The notes beneath the pieces were generated by a model. That model was not told where the DNA came from. It worked only from the letters and a program-made list of their open reading frames with translations, and did no database searches. A program made the position numbers and the translations under genes. DNA of 64,000 nucleotides from ZC4RG20 sp963702105 (lineage in GTDB: Bacteria; Pseudomonadota; Gammaproteobacteria; Steroidobacterales; Rariloculaceae): positions 1,612,001-1,676,000 of the forward strand of contig OY969712.1 in NCBI GenBank assembly GCA_963702105.1, in the 5' to 3' direction. Of the stretch, positions 35,317 to 44,207 are shown piece by piece; within the stretch, counting starts at the first letter, position 1; each line of letters begins with the position of its first letter.

Positions 35317-36048
35317 AGCGGGCCGCTTCAGAGCGGCAAGCTTTGCGCTACGCGTTTTCCGATCGCTAAGCGAAGGGTGATCGGGCGGGGGACCGCTCGA
35401 TCACGTTCGCGTCACGGAATCGGTATCCATGCCTCGGTGCGAGCAAGTCGCCGGGGCGCTGCGGGTCGTCGGCGCCGAAGCTGTAAGGCTTGGCTTAACT
35501 ATAAAAAGTGCGTGTAAACAGGTACATGTAAGACCTTATTGACGTGTTGTATTAATATAGGGTCTGTCCCGTTCACTCACCCCGGGCAGCCCGGGACGAG
35601 CCAGCTGCGCTTCGCGGAATCTCCACGATACTGCCCGGTCCAGCCACAGACCGGGCAACTTGTCCGGTCCGCCCCCCGCCTCCCGCCGGCGGCGGAACTT
35701 CATATAATCTCGCTAATCTATTGGGGCGAAACGGAAACTCGCCGGCTTGAAGCTTCGGAGAGAATCGTCGAGCGGGTCCCGCGCGAAGCCTCGCTCCCGG
35801 CACTGAGGCGGCGGCCTGCTGTCTAAACTTGGACGGCAACCGGAGCCGCTGGTCGGCGGAGCGTGCGGGTCTGACCGCTCGTCGCCCGAGGTGTCGACGA
35901 GGTGCGGGGTGCGGTGGCCCGGCCATCATCTGCAAAAGGACGTCATGATTCGATCGCTGTTGTTCGGCAGTTACGAAACTCGAAGCTCGACGCTCGTCTC
36001 GATCGACCGCGACGAGCCCATGGCATCGGTGCCGCGAGGGGCGGCGCC
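35317..36048. other. 732-bp spacer with an AT-rich patch, no gene seen
   Basis: No credible coding frame. Positions 35485-35570 are strikingly AT-rich for this genome (TATAAA at 35500, TTGACG at 35539, TTAATATAGGG), a likely promoter area for the transporter operon, though the boxes are not properly spaced. A short palindrome CCCGGG-CAG-CCCGGG lies near 35580-35595. The open frames here run through GC-rich sequence without recognisable content. Confidence 0.55.
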
Positions 36049-37011
36049 ATGCTGAAGTTCATCGTCCGCCGGTCGCTGAACTACGCAGTGATGCTTTTCG
36101 CCGCGACGTTGCTCGCCTACTTCCTGGCTTCGGCGTTCCTGAATCCGCGCTCGAACTACCTGCAGATGCGGCCGCAGCCGCCGCAGGCCTCAATCGACGC
36201 TTCATTGAACCTGGCCAACGTCAACGACAAGGTGCCCGTCATCGAGCGGTACTGGACGTGGCTCAAGCAGGTCGTGCTGCACTGGAACTGGGGACTGAGC
36301 CCGATGGGCGAGCCGGTCAATCACGAGATCGCTCATCGCGCCGTGGTCAGCGCCGAGCTCGTCTCGATCGCGACGATTCTCGCGGTCGTGATCGGTGTCT
36401 CCGTCGGCGTCGCTTCCGCGATACGCCAGTACAAGCTCTTCGATCGCATCAGCAACGCGATCAGCGTTTTCTTTCTCGTGTGCCCGCCGTTCGTGCTGGC
36501 GCTGCTCGTCGTGCTCGGCGGCATCCGCTTCAACAACGGCCTCGGCGTCCGCTGGTTCTACGTCACGGGTCTCGGCGGCGGGGGCGTGCTCGACTATCTG
36601 CAGCACGTCGCGCTGCCGACGCTGACACTGACCTTGCTGGGCTACGTGGGATATCACCTGACACAGCGGACTTACCTGCTCGACACCATGAACGCCGACT
36701 ACGTGCGTACGGCGCGCGCGAAGGGCGTGAGAAAGAGCGTCGCGATCCGCCGTCATGCGTTGCGCACGGCGCTGATTCCGACGGCGATGGGCGTCGTTTG
36801 GAGCATTACGTCCGTCATCACGGGCGCCGTGTTTGTCGAAACGATCTTCGCCATCGACGGTGCCGGGCGCTATTTCATCGAGGCGCTGACGAAGAACGAC
36901 ATCAACGGTTCCGTTGCGGTCGCGGCGATGGGCGGTGCTTCCACTTGTCTCGGATTGCTGCTGGCTGACATCGTCGTCGCCATGCTGGATCCGCGGATCA
37001 GGGTCAGCTAG
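36049..37011 (+). CDS. Oligopeptide-type ABC permease, DppB/OppB family (actinobacterial type)
   Basis: Inner-membrane permease with six TM helices. 320 aa from the ATG at 36049; the open frame runs 49 codons upstream without homology. The N-terminus MLKFIVRRSLNYAVMLFAATLLAYFLAS and the extracytoplasmic loop RSNYLQMRPQPPQASID resemble Streptomyces/Mycobacterium oligopeptide permeases more than gammaproteobacterial DppB. The EAA loop that docks the ATPase is YVRTARAKGVRKSVAIRRHALRTAL. First gene of a four-gene operon with permease, double ATPase and binding protein. Confidence 0.88.
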   Translation: MLKFIVRRSLNYAVMLFAATLLAYFLASAFLNPRSNYLQMRPQPPQASIDASLNLANVNDKVPVIERYWTWLKQVVLHWNWGLSPMGEPVNHEIAHRAVVSAELVSIATILAVVIGVSVGVASAIRQYKLFDRISNAISVFFLVCPPFVLALLVVLGGIRFNNGLGVRWFYVTGLGGGGVLDYLQHVALPTLTLTLLGYVGYHLTQRTYLLDTMNADYVRTARAKGVRKSVAIRRHALRTALIPTAMGVVWSITSVITGAVFVETIFAIDGAGRYFIEALTKNDINGSVAVAAMGGASTCLGLLLADIVVAMLDPRIRVS

Positions 37012-37020
37012 GGAGAGAGG

Positions 37021-37947
37021 ATGGCCGTTTCGGGTGCTCTACAGGGCGCGAGAGGTAAAGAGCTCGATCAGCGCGCGGCCGTGCGGCGCGTTCCGAAGCA
37101 CATCCTCATCGTTCGGCGGTTCTGCCGCAACCCCGCGGCGGTCGCCGGGTTCGTGATCTTCGTGCTGCTCGTTCTATTCGCGGTCGCGGGCCCGTTCATT
37201 GCGCGTTGGGCCTACGACGACCCGGATTTTCTCGCGCTCAAGCAGCCGCCTAGTCTCACGCATTGGTTCGGCACCAACGTCGTCGGCGCGGATATGTTCG
37301 CGCTGTGCATACGGGGCCTCGGCCGCTCGCTCATGATCGGCGTCATAGCGTCCCTCGGAATCACCGTCATCGCGGCGTTCGTCGGTACCGCGGTGGCCTA
37401 CTTCGAGGGCTGGCGCGAAAAAGTCGGCGTCTGGATCATCGACACGCTCCTCGTGATTCCGACGTTCTTTCTGCTCGCGATCATGGTCAAGGGCGCTCAC
37501 GGCACCAACGGCTGGATGTGGCTCACGGCAGCGCTCATGATCTTCGGCTGGGTCGGCTACGCGAGGATTCTGCGCTCGCTCGCGTTGTCGCTGCGCGATC
37601 GCGAGTTCATCGCCGCTGCGCGCTTCATGGGCGTGCCTTCGTTGACGATTCTGCGCAGGCATATGATTCCGAACCTCGGCTCCATCCTCATCATCCATAC
37701 GGTTCTTGGCGTCGTTTACGCCGTCAGCGCCGAGACCGGCCTCTCGTTCCTCGGCTTCGGCATCCGGCCGCCGGACACCTCGCTCGGCGTGCTGATCCGG
37801 GCCGGGAGCGGCACCTTGCTGACGGCGCCGTGGATGTTCCTGTTCCCGGCGGCCCTGCTGCTGCTGCTGTGCTTCTCGATGACGATGGTCGGCGACGGCC
37901 TGAGGGACGCCCTCGACCCGAGCTCGGCTTCGGGAGGACGCGCATGA
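37021..37947 (+). CDS. Oligopeptide-type ABC permease, DppC/OppC family
   Basis: Second permease of the importer. 308 aa. A cytoplasmic N-terminal segment precedes TM1 (AGFVIFVLLVLFAVAGPFI), then the conserved HWFGTNVVGADMFA segment and the EAA loop EFIAAARFMGVPSLTILRRHMIPNLGS for ATPase contact. It ends with ALDPSSASGGRA. The ATG follows a GGAGAGAGG ribosome site 9 bases after the first permease. The TGA stop overlaps the ATG of the ATPase gene (ATGA). Confidence 0.9.
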   Translation: MAVSGALQGARGKELDQRAAVRRVPKHILIVRRFCRNPAAVAGFVIFVLLVLFAVAGPFIARWAYDDPDFLALKQPPSLTHWFGTNVVGADMFALCIRGLGRSLMIGVIASLGITVIAAFVGTAVAYFEGWREKVGVWIIDTLLVIPTFFLLAIMVKGAHGTNGWMWLTAALMIFGWVGYARILRSLALSLRDREFIAAARFMGVPSLTILRRHMIPNLGSILIIHTVLGVVYAVSAETGLSFLGFGIRPPDTSLGVLIRAGSGTLLTAPWMFLFPAALLLLLCFSMTMVGDGLRDALDPSSASGGRA

Positions 37948-40083
37948 GGGCCTTCGACTCGGAAGTGCGTGGGCAGGAGGCGCCGAGGGCGGCGGCCGTC
38001 GAGCCCGTGCTCAGGGTGCGGGACCTTCGTGTGAGCTTCAACAGCGAAGCGGGCATCATAAGCGCGGTCCGCGGCGTCTCATACGATCTCAGGCCAGGAC
38101 GCACGCTCGGCATCGTGGGCGAGTCGGGCTCGGGCAAATCCGTTTCCGCATTGGCCGTCATGGGGCTGCTGCCCGAGACTGCCGCGGTGCAGGGCTCCAT
38201 CATGCTCGATGGCCGCGACCTCATCGGCCTCGACGACAAGGCGCTTTCCGAAATTCGTGGTCGCGGTATCGGGATGGTTTTTCAGGACCCGCTGTCGGCG
38301 TTGACCCCCGTGTTGAACATCGGGCAGCAACTCGCGGAGGGCCTGGACGTCCATCAGGACCTCACTCGCGCACAGGTGCGCGATCGCTCCATAGAGCTGC
38401 TCGACCTCGTCGGGATCCCGGATCCGGCATCGAGGCTGAAGGCCTATCCGCACGAGTTCTCCGGCGGGATGCGGCAGCGAGTCATGATCGCGATCGCGAT
38501 TGCGAATCGCCCGAACGTCATCATCGCCGACGAGCCGACGACGGCGCTGGATGTGACGATCCAGGCGCAGGTGCTCGACGCGCTGCGCGCGGCTCAGCGT
38601 GAAACCGGCGCGGCCCTCATTATGATCACGCACGACCTCGGCGTCATCGCAGGGCTCGCGGACGACGTTCTCGTGATGTATGCCGGCCGGCCGGTGGAAC
38701 AAGGCACGGCCGACGAGATCTTCTATCACCCGACCATGCCTTACACGATGGGGCTGCTGGCCGCCGTGCCGCGCCCCGATCAAAGCAAGCAGTCCCGACT
38801 CGTGCCCATCGAGGGGAATCCGCCCTCCCTCGTCGCTCTGCCGCCCGGCTGCCCGTTTGCGCCGCGCTGCCCCATGGTGCAGGACCGCTGCCGCGACGGC
38901 GAGCCGGCGCTCGTCGCGCATGGCGCAGACGCGCACCCGGCAGCCTGCGTAAGGGCCGGCGAGATTCGCGAGCGAAGGCTCGGCTATTCCGATGTGTTCC
39001 CGGTTCCGGCCGAAGTGCCTTCCGTGTTCGAAGGCGTGGCCCGCAGTGAGCGCGCGACCGTGCTCGAGGTCGAGAACCTCAAGCGCTACTTCCCGCTGAC
39101 CGCGGGCGGGTTGCTGCGCCGCAGGATCGGCACGGTCAAGGCCGTGGACGGCGTGAGCTTCGACATTCGCGAGGGCGAGACGCTCGCGCTCGTCGGCGAG
39201 TCGGGCTGTGGCAAGACCACGACGCTGCTCGAGATCATGAAGCTCGCGGCGCCGGAGGACGGCCGCATCTCGATCCTGGGCCGCGACGTCGCACAGCTAA
39301 AGGGTCGCGGCGCGCAGATGGAGGTTCGCAGGGAACTGCAGATGGTCTTTCAGGATCCGCTGGCCTCGCTCGATCCGCGTATGCCGATCTACGATGTGAT
39401 TGCCGAGCCGCTGCAGGCGCTCGGGTGGAAGAAGGCCGCCATCAACGATCGCGTCGGCGAGCTCATGGGCCTCGTCGGTCTGAACCCCGATCACGTAGAC
39501 CGTTTCCCGGAGCAGTTTTCGGGAGGGCAGCGGCAGCGCATTGCGGTGGCGCGGGCGCTTGCCGTGAAGCCCAAGCTCATCGTGCTCGACGAGCCCGTCT
39601 CCTCGCTCGAACGTCTCGATTCAGGCCGGGGTCATCAACCTTCTCGAGGATCTGCAGGCTCAACTCGGCCTCTCGTACCTTTTCGTGTCCCACGATCTCT
39701 CGGTCGTCCGCCATATCGCGGATCGCATCGCCGTCATGTACCTCGGCCGCGTCATCGAGCTCGGCGAGGTCGAGCAGGTCTTCACCCATCCGAGCCATCC
39801 GTATACGCGTGCGCTGCTCTCGGCCGTGCCCGTGCCGGATCCGGAGCTCGAGCGCCGGCGCCGAGAGGAACGGACCCTGCTGACCGGGGAGCTGCCGAGC
39901 GCACGGGACGAGATCAAGGGGTGCCGGTTCCGGACGCGATGCCCTACGTATAAGACGCTTTCGGAGTCGGAGCGACTCCCTTGCGACTCGGACGACCCGG
40001 ACCTGACCGGGGACGGCGTGACCGACGACTTGCGCGCGTGCCATTATCCTTTTCACGGCCGGGGCGTAGACGGGCTCGAGTAG
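37944..40083 (+). pseudogene. Fused double oligopeptide ABC ATPase (DppD-DppF type), apparent frameshift
   Basis: Energises the importer. Domain 1 (about residues 20-270) has Walker A GESGSGKS, signature FSGGMRQR, Walker B IIADEPTTALD and the OppD-type cysteine-rich end PPGCPFAPRCPM. Domain 2 (about 370-700) has GESGCGKT, FSGGQRQR and IVLDEPVSSL. The frame then breaks at GAACGTC (39609-39615). Deleting one A gives LDVSIQAGVINLLEDLQ and continues in the other frame through LFVSHDLSVVRHIADR and a cysteine-rich end to 40083, for about 712 aa. Loss of the domain 2 H-loop would inactivate the protein if the shift is real. Fused ATPases of this kind are common in actinobacteria. Confidence 0.82.
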
Positions 40084-40125
40084 ACCGCGCCGGCCCCCAA
40101 GCCAGAAGCTTTTAGGGAAACGCAT

Positions 40126-41883
40126 ATGCCAGCAGAGAGAGTTTTAGCGGCCGCGCTTGCCGCGGCCATGTTGACGGTCGCCGGTTGCAGCGGTTCGGGC
40201 AACGGCAACGCGCCGGCGGCGGGGGATTCGGCAGCGGCCACGGGGGCTCCGGCGCCGGAACCTCCCGATGGCGTCCCTGCTGGAACGCGGCCGTTGCCGT
40301 TGCCCGAGAAAGGGAAGGCCTACGACAACCCGCAGCCGCGGAGCAATATCAGAGACGGCGGCACATTGACCCTGCCCATCGCGGAGCTCGGCCCGAACTT
40401 CAATCTCATGAACGTCGACGGCAATTCGCTTTACGTCGGTAGTGTCTGGACGTGGTTAGCGCCGTCGCTCTGGTCGTTCTCGGTCGACGGCACGGTCCAT
40501 CCCAACAAGGACTATTTGTCCTCGGCGGAGCTCGTCAATGACAACCCGGAAACGGTCAAGTATACGTTGAATCCCAACGCCAAGTGGAACGACGGTACGC
40601 CGATCGACTGGACGGCGTTCGAGACGACATGGAAGACGCAGCGCGGCAACGATCCGCGCTTCAATCCCGCGTCAACCGAGGGGTACCGGTCGATCGGCAG
40701 CATCAAGAAGGGCGATAAGGACAATGAGGTCGTCGTAACGTTCAAGGAGCCCTTTTACCCGTATCAGCTGGTCTTCGGAACGCTTGAGCATCCGAAGAAC
40801 GCTGATCCCGATTTCTACAAGACGGGTTGGGTCAACAACCTCCATCCGGAACTCATGGCCGGGCCCTTCACGGTCGAGTCACTGACGGACGATAGGCTCG
40901 TGCTCAAGCGCAATCCGAAGTGGTGGGGCCCGCCCGCAAAGCTCGATACGATCGTCTACCGACAGATGGACGACGTCGCAACCGTGAATGCCTTCCAAAA
41001 CGGCGAGGTCGATTCGACGACCCTCGATGGCGGCCGCGCCACGGCGGAACTGGTCAAGCAGATCAGCGGCATGAAGGACGTGCAGATTCGGCGCGGATTC
41101 ATGCCGGCGACGTCCGTTTACACGATGGGCCAGGACAGCCCGCTGTTCAAGGACAAAGCCGCCCGAGAGGCGTTCTTGCTCGGCACCGATCGCGCCCTGC
41201 TGGTCCAGATTCGCTTCCAGGGTCTGGACTGGCAGGAACCGCGGCCGGGATCGGTGATGATGTATCCCTGGCAAAGTGGATACCACGACAACGCACCCGA
41301 CCTGCATTACGATCCGTCGCGCGCCAAGCAGATTCTCGACGAGGACGGCTGGAAAATGGGTGACGATGGCTATCGCCACAAGGACGGCAAGGTCGCCGAG
41401 TTCACTTACGTGACCGTCGGCGACGATCCGACTTTCACGGCCATGGCGCGCGCCCAGCAGAAGATGGCCAAGGACATCGGGCTAAAGATGGATATCAACG
41501 TCCGTCCGAGCTCTCAGTTCTCGCAGACCTTGAGCAAAGGAACCTTCGACGTGATGGCGATGGGTTGGGGCGGCGGCAGTCCTTACGGTTACATTTTTGC
41601 CTGCCAGATATTCTGCTCCGATTCCCAAAGCAATTACTCGCGTCTCGGCACTGCAGAGATCGATCAGGAGCTGAAGAGCATCACGACCTTCAAAGATCAG
41701 AGCAAGGCGCTCGAGGTGTTCAACGACGCCGAGCAGAAGGCGCTTCATCTCTACGGCACCTTCCCGATCTATAACGGCCCGGCGCAATACGCCGTGAAGA
41801 AGGGGCTGGCGAACTTCGGGCCCGCGGGCTTCACGACACGGGCGCCCGAGGACATCGGCTGGCAGAAGAGCGCGACGGAGTAA
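40126..41883 (+). CDS. Oligopeptide ABC transporter substrate-binding lipoprotein (family 5)
   Basis: Periplasmic, lipid-anchored receptor of the importer. 585 aa. The signal MPAERVLAAALAAAMLTVAGC ends in lipobox TVAGC (Cys21), followed by a Ser/Gly/Pro-rich linker. Family 5 features include NPNAKWNDGTPIDWTAFETTW, LKRNPKWWGP and AREAFLLGTDRALL. The architecture (PLPEKGKAYDNPQPRSN... NVDGNSLYVGSVWTWLAPSLW) resembles actinobacterial receptors such as the BldKB group. It begins 42 bases after the ATPase gene and closes the operon. Ligand unknown, probably peptides. Confidence 0.88.
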   Translation: MPAERVLAAALAAAMLTVAGCSGSGNGNAPAAGDSAAATGAPAPEPPDGVPAGTRPLPLPEKGKAYDNPQPRSNIRDGGTLTLPIAELGPNFNLMNVDGNSLYVGSVWTWLAPSLWSFSVDGTVHPNKDYLSSAELVNDNPETVKYTLNPNAKWNDGTPIDWTAFETTWKTQRGNDPRFNPASTEGYRSIGSIKKGDKDNEVVVTFKEPFYPYQLVFGTLEHPKNADPDFYKTGWVNNLHPELMAGPFTVESLTDDRLVLKRNPKWWGPPAKLDTIVYRQMDDVATVNAFQNGEVDSTTLDGGRATAELVKQISGMKDVQIRRGFMPATSVYTMGQDSPLFKDKAAREAFLLGTDRALLVQIRFQGLDWQEPRPGSVMMYPWQSGYHDNAPDLHYDPSRAKQILDEDGWKMGDDGYRHKDGKVAEFTYVTVGDDPTFTAMARAQQKMAKDIGLKMDINVRPSSQFSQTLSKGTFDVMAMGWGGGSPYGYIFACQIFCSDSQSNYSRLGTAEIDQELKSITTFKDQSKALEVFNDAEQKALHLYGTFPIYNGPAQYAVKKGLANFGPAGFTTRAPEDIGWQKSATE

Positions 41884-41927
41884 CGCTGCACATCTCGAAG
41901 GTCATGGCCCTTTTGCGCAATTTCCGG

Positions 41928-41950
41928 AGAAAGGGCTCTGACCCCTTTTT
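41928..41950 (-). terminator. Single-arm stop-codon repeat at the 3' end of the MacB-like permease gene
   Basis: On the minus strand AAAAAGGGGTCAGAGCCC then TTTCT begins 3 bases after the permease TGA stop. It is the same family as at 6983-7085. It lies between convergent transcription units and would terminate the minus-strand one. Confidence 0.65.
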
Positions 41951-41953
41951 GCG

Positions 41954-43246
41954 TCACTCGAACCGCAGCGCCTCGATCGGATTCAGCTGCGCCGCCCGCT
42001 TGGCCGGGTAATAGCCGAAAAACACCCCGACCGCTCCCGAGAACAAAAACCCGCCGATGATCGCCGTCGGCGAGAGCATCGTCGGCCAGCCCGCGACCGA
42101 CGAAATGAGCCTCGCGACCGCAATCCCCATGAGTACGCCGATGCCCCCGCCGATCGCGCTGAGCAGGACGGCCTCGACGAGGAACTGCACGAGCACCTGC
42201 ACGCGGCGCGCGCCGATGGCCATGCGGATGCCGATCTCGCGTGTGCGCTCCGTCACCGAGACGAGCAGGATGTTCATGATGCCGATGCCGCCGACGAGCA
42301 ACGAGATCGAAGCGACCGTGATCAGCAACAGCGCCATTATGCGGCTGCTGCTCTGCGCCGCCTCGGTGATGTCGCTGATGTTGCGCGCCGAGAAGTCGTT
42401 GTCGTCGCCGGGCTGGATATGGTGGCGTTGGCGCAGCGTTTGCGTGACCTCGTCGATCGCGGCCGGCACCGCCGCCGTGCTCGCCGCCTGCACGTAGATG
42501 ACGTTGACGAAGCCTGCGAGCTTCGGCGGCACGCCGAAGGGGTTTGGCGGCGTGCCGTAAGGACTGTTGTCGGGGGCTTCGGTGCGGCTCGGCGTCGAGA
42601 CGCCGAGGACCTTGCGCTCGGCCGTCGAGAACGGGATCAGGATCGTGTCGTCCTGGTCTCGCCCGAAGCCGGTCTGCCCGCGGGCCGCGAGCACGCCGAC
42701 GACCTGCACGGGTACGTTCTTGATGAATACGGTCGCGCCGACCGGGTTCTCGTAGGCGCCGAACAGGTTCTTGACGACCGTCTGGCCGAGCAGAGCGACG
42801 CGCGCCGCATTGCGTTCGTCCTCGTCGGTCAGCGCGCGGCCGGCCACGATGGGCCAGTTGCGGATGTCCGTGTAGCTCGGCGAGACGCCCTGGATCTGCG
42901 TATTCCAGTTCTGGTTGCCGGCCTGCACTTGAGCGTTGCCGCCGATCTGGTAGCCGACGTTCACGACGGCCGGATCTTCCTGCTTGATGGCCTCGGCGTC
43001 GGTCACGCTCAGCGTCGAGGCGCTGCCGAAGCCCGCACGCACGCCGCCCTGATGCGTCGCGCCGGGAATGATCATGACGAGGTTCGTGCCGAGGGCCTCG
43101 AGGCGCTGCCTGACCTCGGCGTTCGCGCCCTGGCCGACGGCGACCATCGTGATCAACGCCGTGACGCCGATGAAGATGCCGAGCATCGTCAGCGACGAGC
43201 GCATTTTGTTGCGCGCAAGCGTGCGCCCGGCCGCGAGCAGGGCCAT
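41954..43246 (-). CDS. MacB-like ABC permease (FtsX/MacB family)
   Basis: Mechanotransmission-type permease that with its ATPase and adaptor probably exports a substrate from the periplasm through an outer-membrane channel. 430 aa from the ATG at 43246 (MALLAAGRTLARNKMRSSLT). TM1 is about residues 20-40, then a large periplasmic MacB domain (about 45-310) and three C-terminal TMs with the conserved GGIGIMNILLVSVTERTREIGIRMAIGAR and a final AAQLNPIEALRFE. In E. coli ATPase and permease are one MacB protein; here they are separate genes that overlap. Substrate unknown. Confidence 0.9.
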   Translation of the reverse strand: MALLAAGRTLARNKMRSSLTMLGIFIGVTALITMVAVGQGANAEVRQRLEALGTNLVMIIPGATHQGGVRAGFGSASTLSVTDAEAIKQEDPAVVNVGYQIGGNAQVQAGNQNWNTQIQGVSPSYTDIRNWPIVAGRALTDEDERNAARVALLGQTVVKNLFGAYENPVGATVFIKNVPVQVVGVLAARGQTGFGRDQDDTILIPFSTAERKVLGVSTPSRTEAPDNSPYGTPPNPFGVPPKLAGFVNVIYVQAASTAAVPAAIDEVTQTLRQRHHIQPGDDNDFSARNISDITEAAQSSSRIMALLLITVASISLLVGGIGIMNILLVSVTERTREIGIRMAIGARRVQVLVQFLVEAVLLSAIGGGIGVLMGIAVARLISSVAGWPTMLSPTAIIGGFLFSGAVGVFFGYYPAKRAAQLNPIEALRFE

Positions 43247-44124
43247 GCGCGCGAACGACCAGGTGTCGGCGGCGCCGCTGTCCGCGGGGGGGACTCCGGG
43301 GCCCCGGCCCCGGCCCGGGGCTCGGCCTCGCGCTCCGAACCGGAAGCATCGGGGCCGGCAGCCCGCGCAGGCGCGCGCGTCCACGCCGCGGCCGGGGCCC
43401 GATGCCGCTTCGGTCCTTGGCGCTCGTCCGAGACGATGAGACCGTCGCGCATGGTGATGATGCGGTCCGCATACTCGGCCATGTCGGGCTCGTGCGTGAC
43501 GAGCACGACCGTGAGGCCCTGCGTGCGGTTGAATTCCTGCAGGGTCTTCATGATCTCGACCGCGGTCTTCGAGTCGAGATTGCCGGTCGGCTCGTCGGCA
43601 AGCAGGATCGCCGGGTCGTTGATGAGCGCCCGGGCGATCGCGACGCGCTGCTGTTGGCCGCCCGAGAGCTGGCTCGGATGGTTTTGCTCGCGCCCGGCGA
43701 GCCCCAGCGATTCGAGAGCGTGCTGCACGCGGGCCGCACCGTCTGCGATGCGCCCGGAATAGAACAGCGGCAGCGCAACGTTCTCGGCCGCGCTCGTTCG
43801 TGCCAGCAGATTGAAGTTCTGGAACACGAAGCCGATGCGGCGGCTGCGAATCCGTGCCAGCTCCGGCTCCTCGAGCGTGGCCGTATCGACGCCTTCGAAG
43901 ACATACGTACCGCTCGTCGGCTTGTCGAGACAGCCGAGGACGTTCATGAGCGTGGACTTCCCGGAACCGGAGGCGCCCATGACGGCAACGAATTCGCCGC
44001 GCTCGATCGTGAGGCTCACGCCGCGTAACGCGTTGACCTCAACGTCACCGAGCCGGTAGGTCTTGACGGCGTCACGGACCTCGATGACGCGTTCGGCGAC
44101 GATGGCGTCTTCTTCAGCGAGCAT
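43189..44124 (-). CDS. MacB-like ABC transporter ATPase (LolD/MacB type)
   Basis: Cytoplasmic ATPase for the permease encoded downstream. 311 aa from the ATG at 44124 (MLAEEDAIVAERVIEV). Walker A is GASGSGKST, the Q-loop FVFQNFNLL, the signature LSGGQQQR, Walker B ILLADEPTGNLD, and the H-loop VTHEPDMAEYADRI. After ITMRDGLIVSDER comes a tail of about 75 residues rich in Ala, Pro and Arg. Its last 58 bases overlap the permease gene in another frame, so the tail may be a by-product of high GC and a missing stop. Order adaptor-ATPase-permease on the minus strand. Confidence 0.9.
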   Translation of the reverse strand: MLAEEDAIVAERVIEVRDAVKTYRLGDVEVNALRGVSLTIERGEFVAVMGASGSGKSTLMNVLGCLDKPTSGTYVFEGVDTATLEEPELARIRSRRIGFVFQNFNLLARTSAAENVALPLFYSGRIADGAARVQHALESLGLAGREQNHPSQLSGGQQQRVAIARALINDPAILLADEPTGNLDSKTAVEIMKTLQEFNRTQGLTVVLVTHEPDMAEYADRIITMRDGLIVSDERQGPKRHRAPAAAWTRAPARAAGPDASGSEREAEPRAGAGAPESPPRTAAPPTPGRSRAWPCSRPGARLRATKCARR

Positions 44125-44205
44125 GATCGGTCTTCTGCGTCTTCTGCGAACCTTCTGGGTCTTCTGCGTGTCTTCTGCGTCCTCTGCGTCCTCCGCGCGG
44201 GGCAT
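44125..44205 (-). repeat. Degenerate short tandem repeat between adaptor and ATPase genes
   Basis: On the minus strand, units close to ACGCAGAAG and ACGCAGAGG recur about seven times with slight changes. The stretch is open in the ATPase frame and could add 27 residues (DAEDTQKTQK) if the upstream ATG at 44205 were used, but the domain begins after 44124. Similar CTCTGCGT-type repeats occur in spacers of many genomes. Confidence 0.7.
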
Positions 44206-44207
44206 TA

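Noticed and set aside
35539..35935. Small ORFs on both strands in the AT-rich spacer
   Set aside because: No ribosome-binding site, no recognisable protein features, and mutually overlapping.
34470..40083. Programmed ribosomal frameshifting in the methyltransferase and ATPase genes
   Set aside because: No slippery heptamer of the X-XXY-YYZ type or downstream structure is evident, and these families are not known to use it. The shared GAACGTC context points to another cause.
44125..44205. Functional N-terminal extension of the MacB-like ATPase
   Set aside because: The extension is encoded by a degenerate short repeat found in spacers; the ATPase domain starts after the ATG at 44124.
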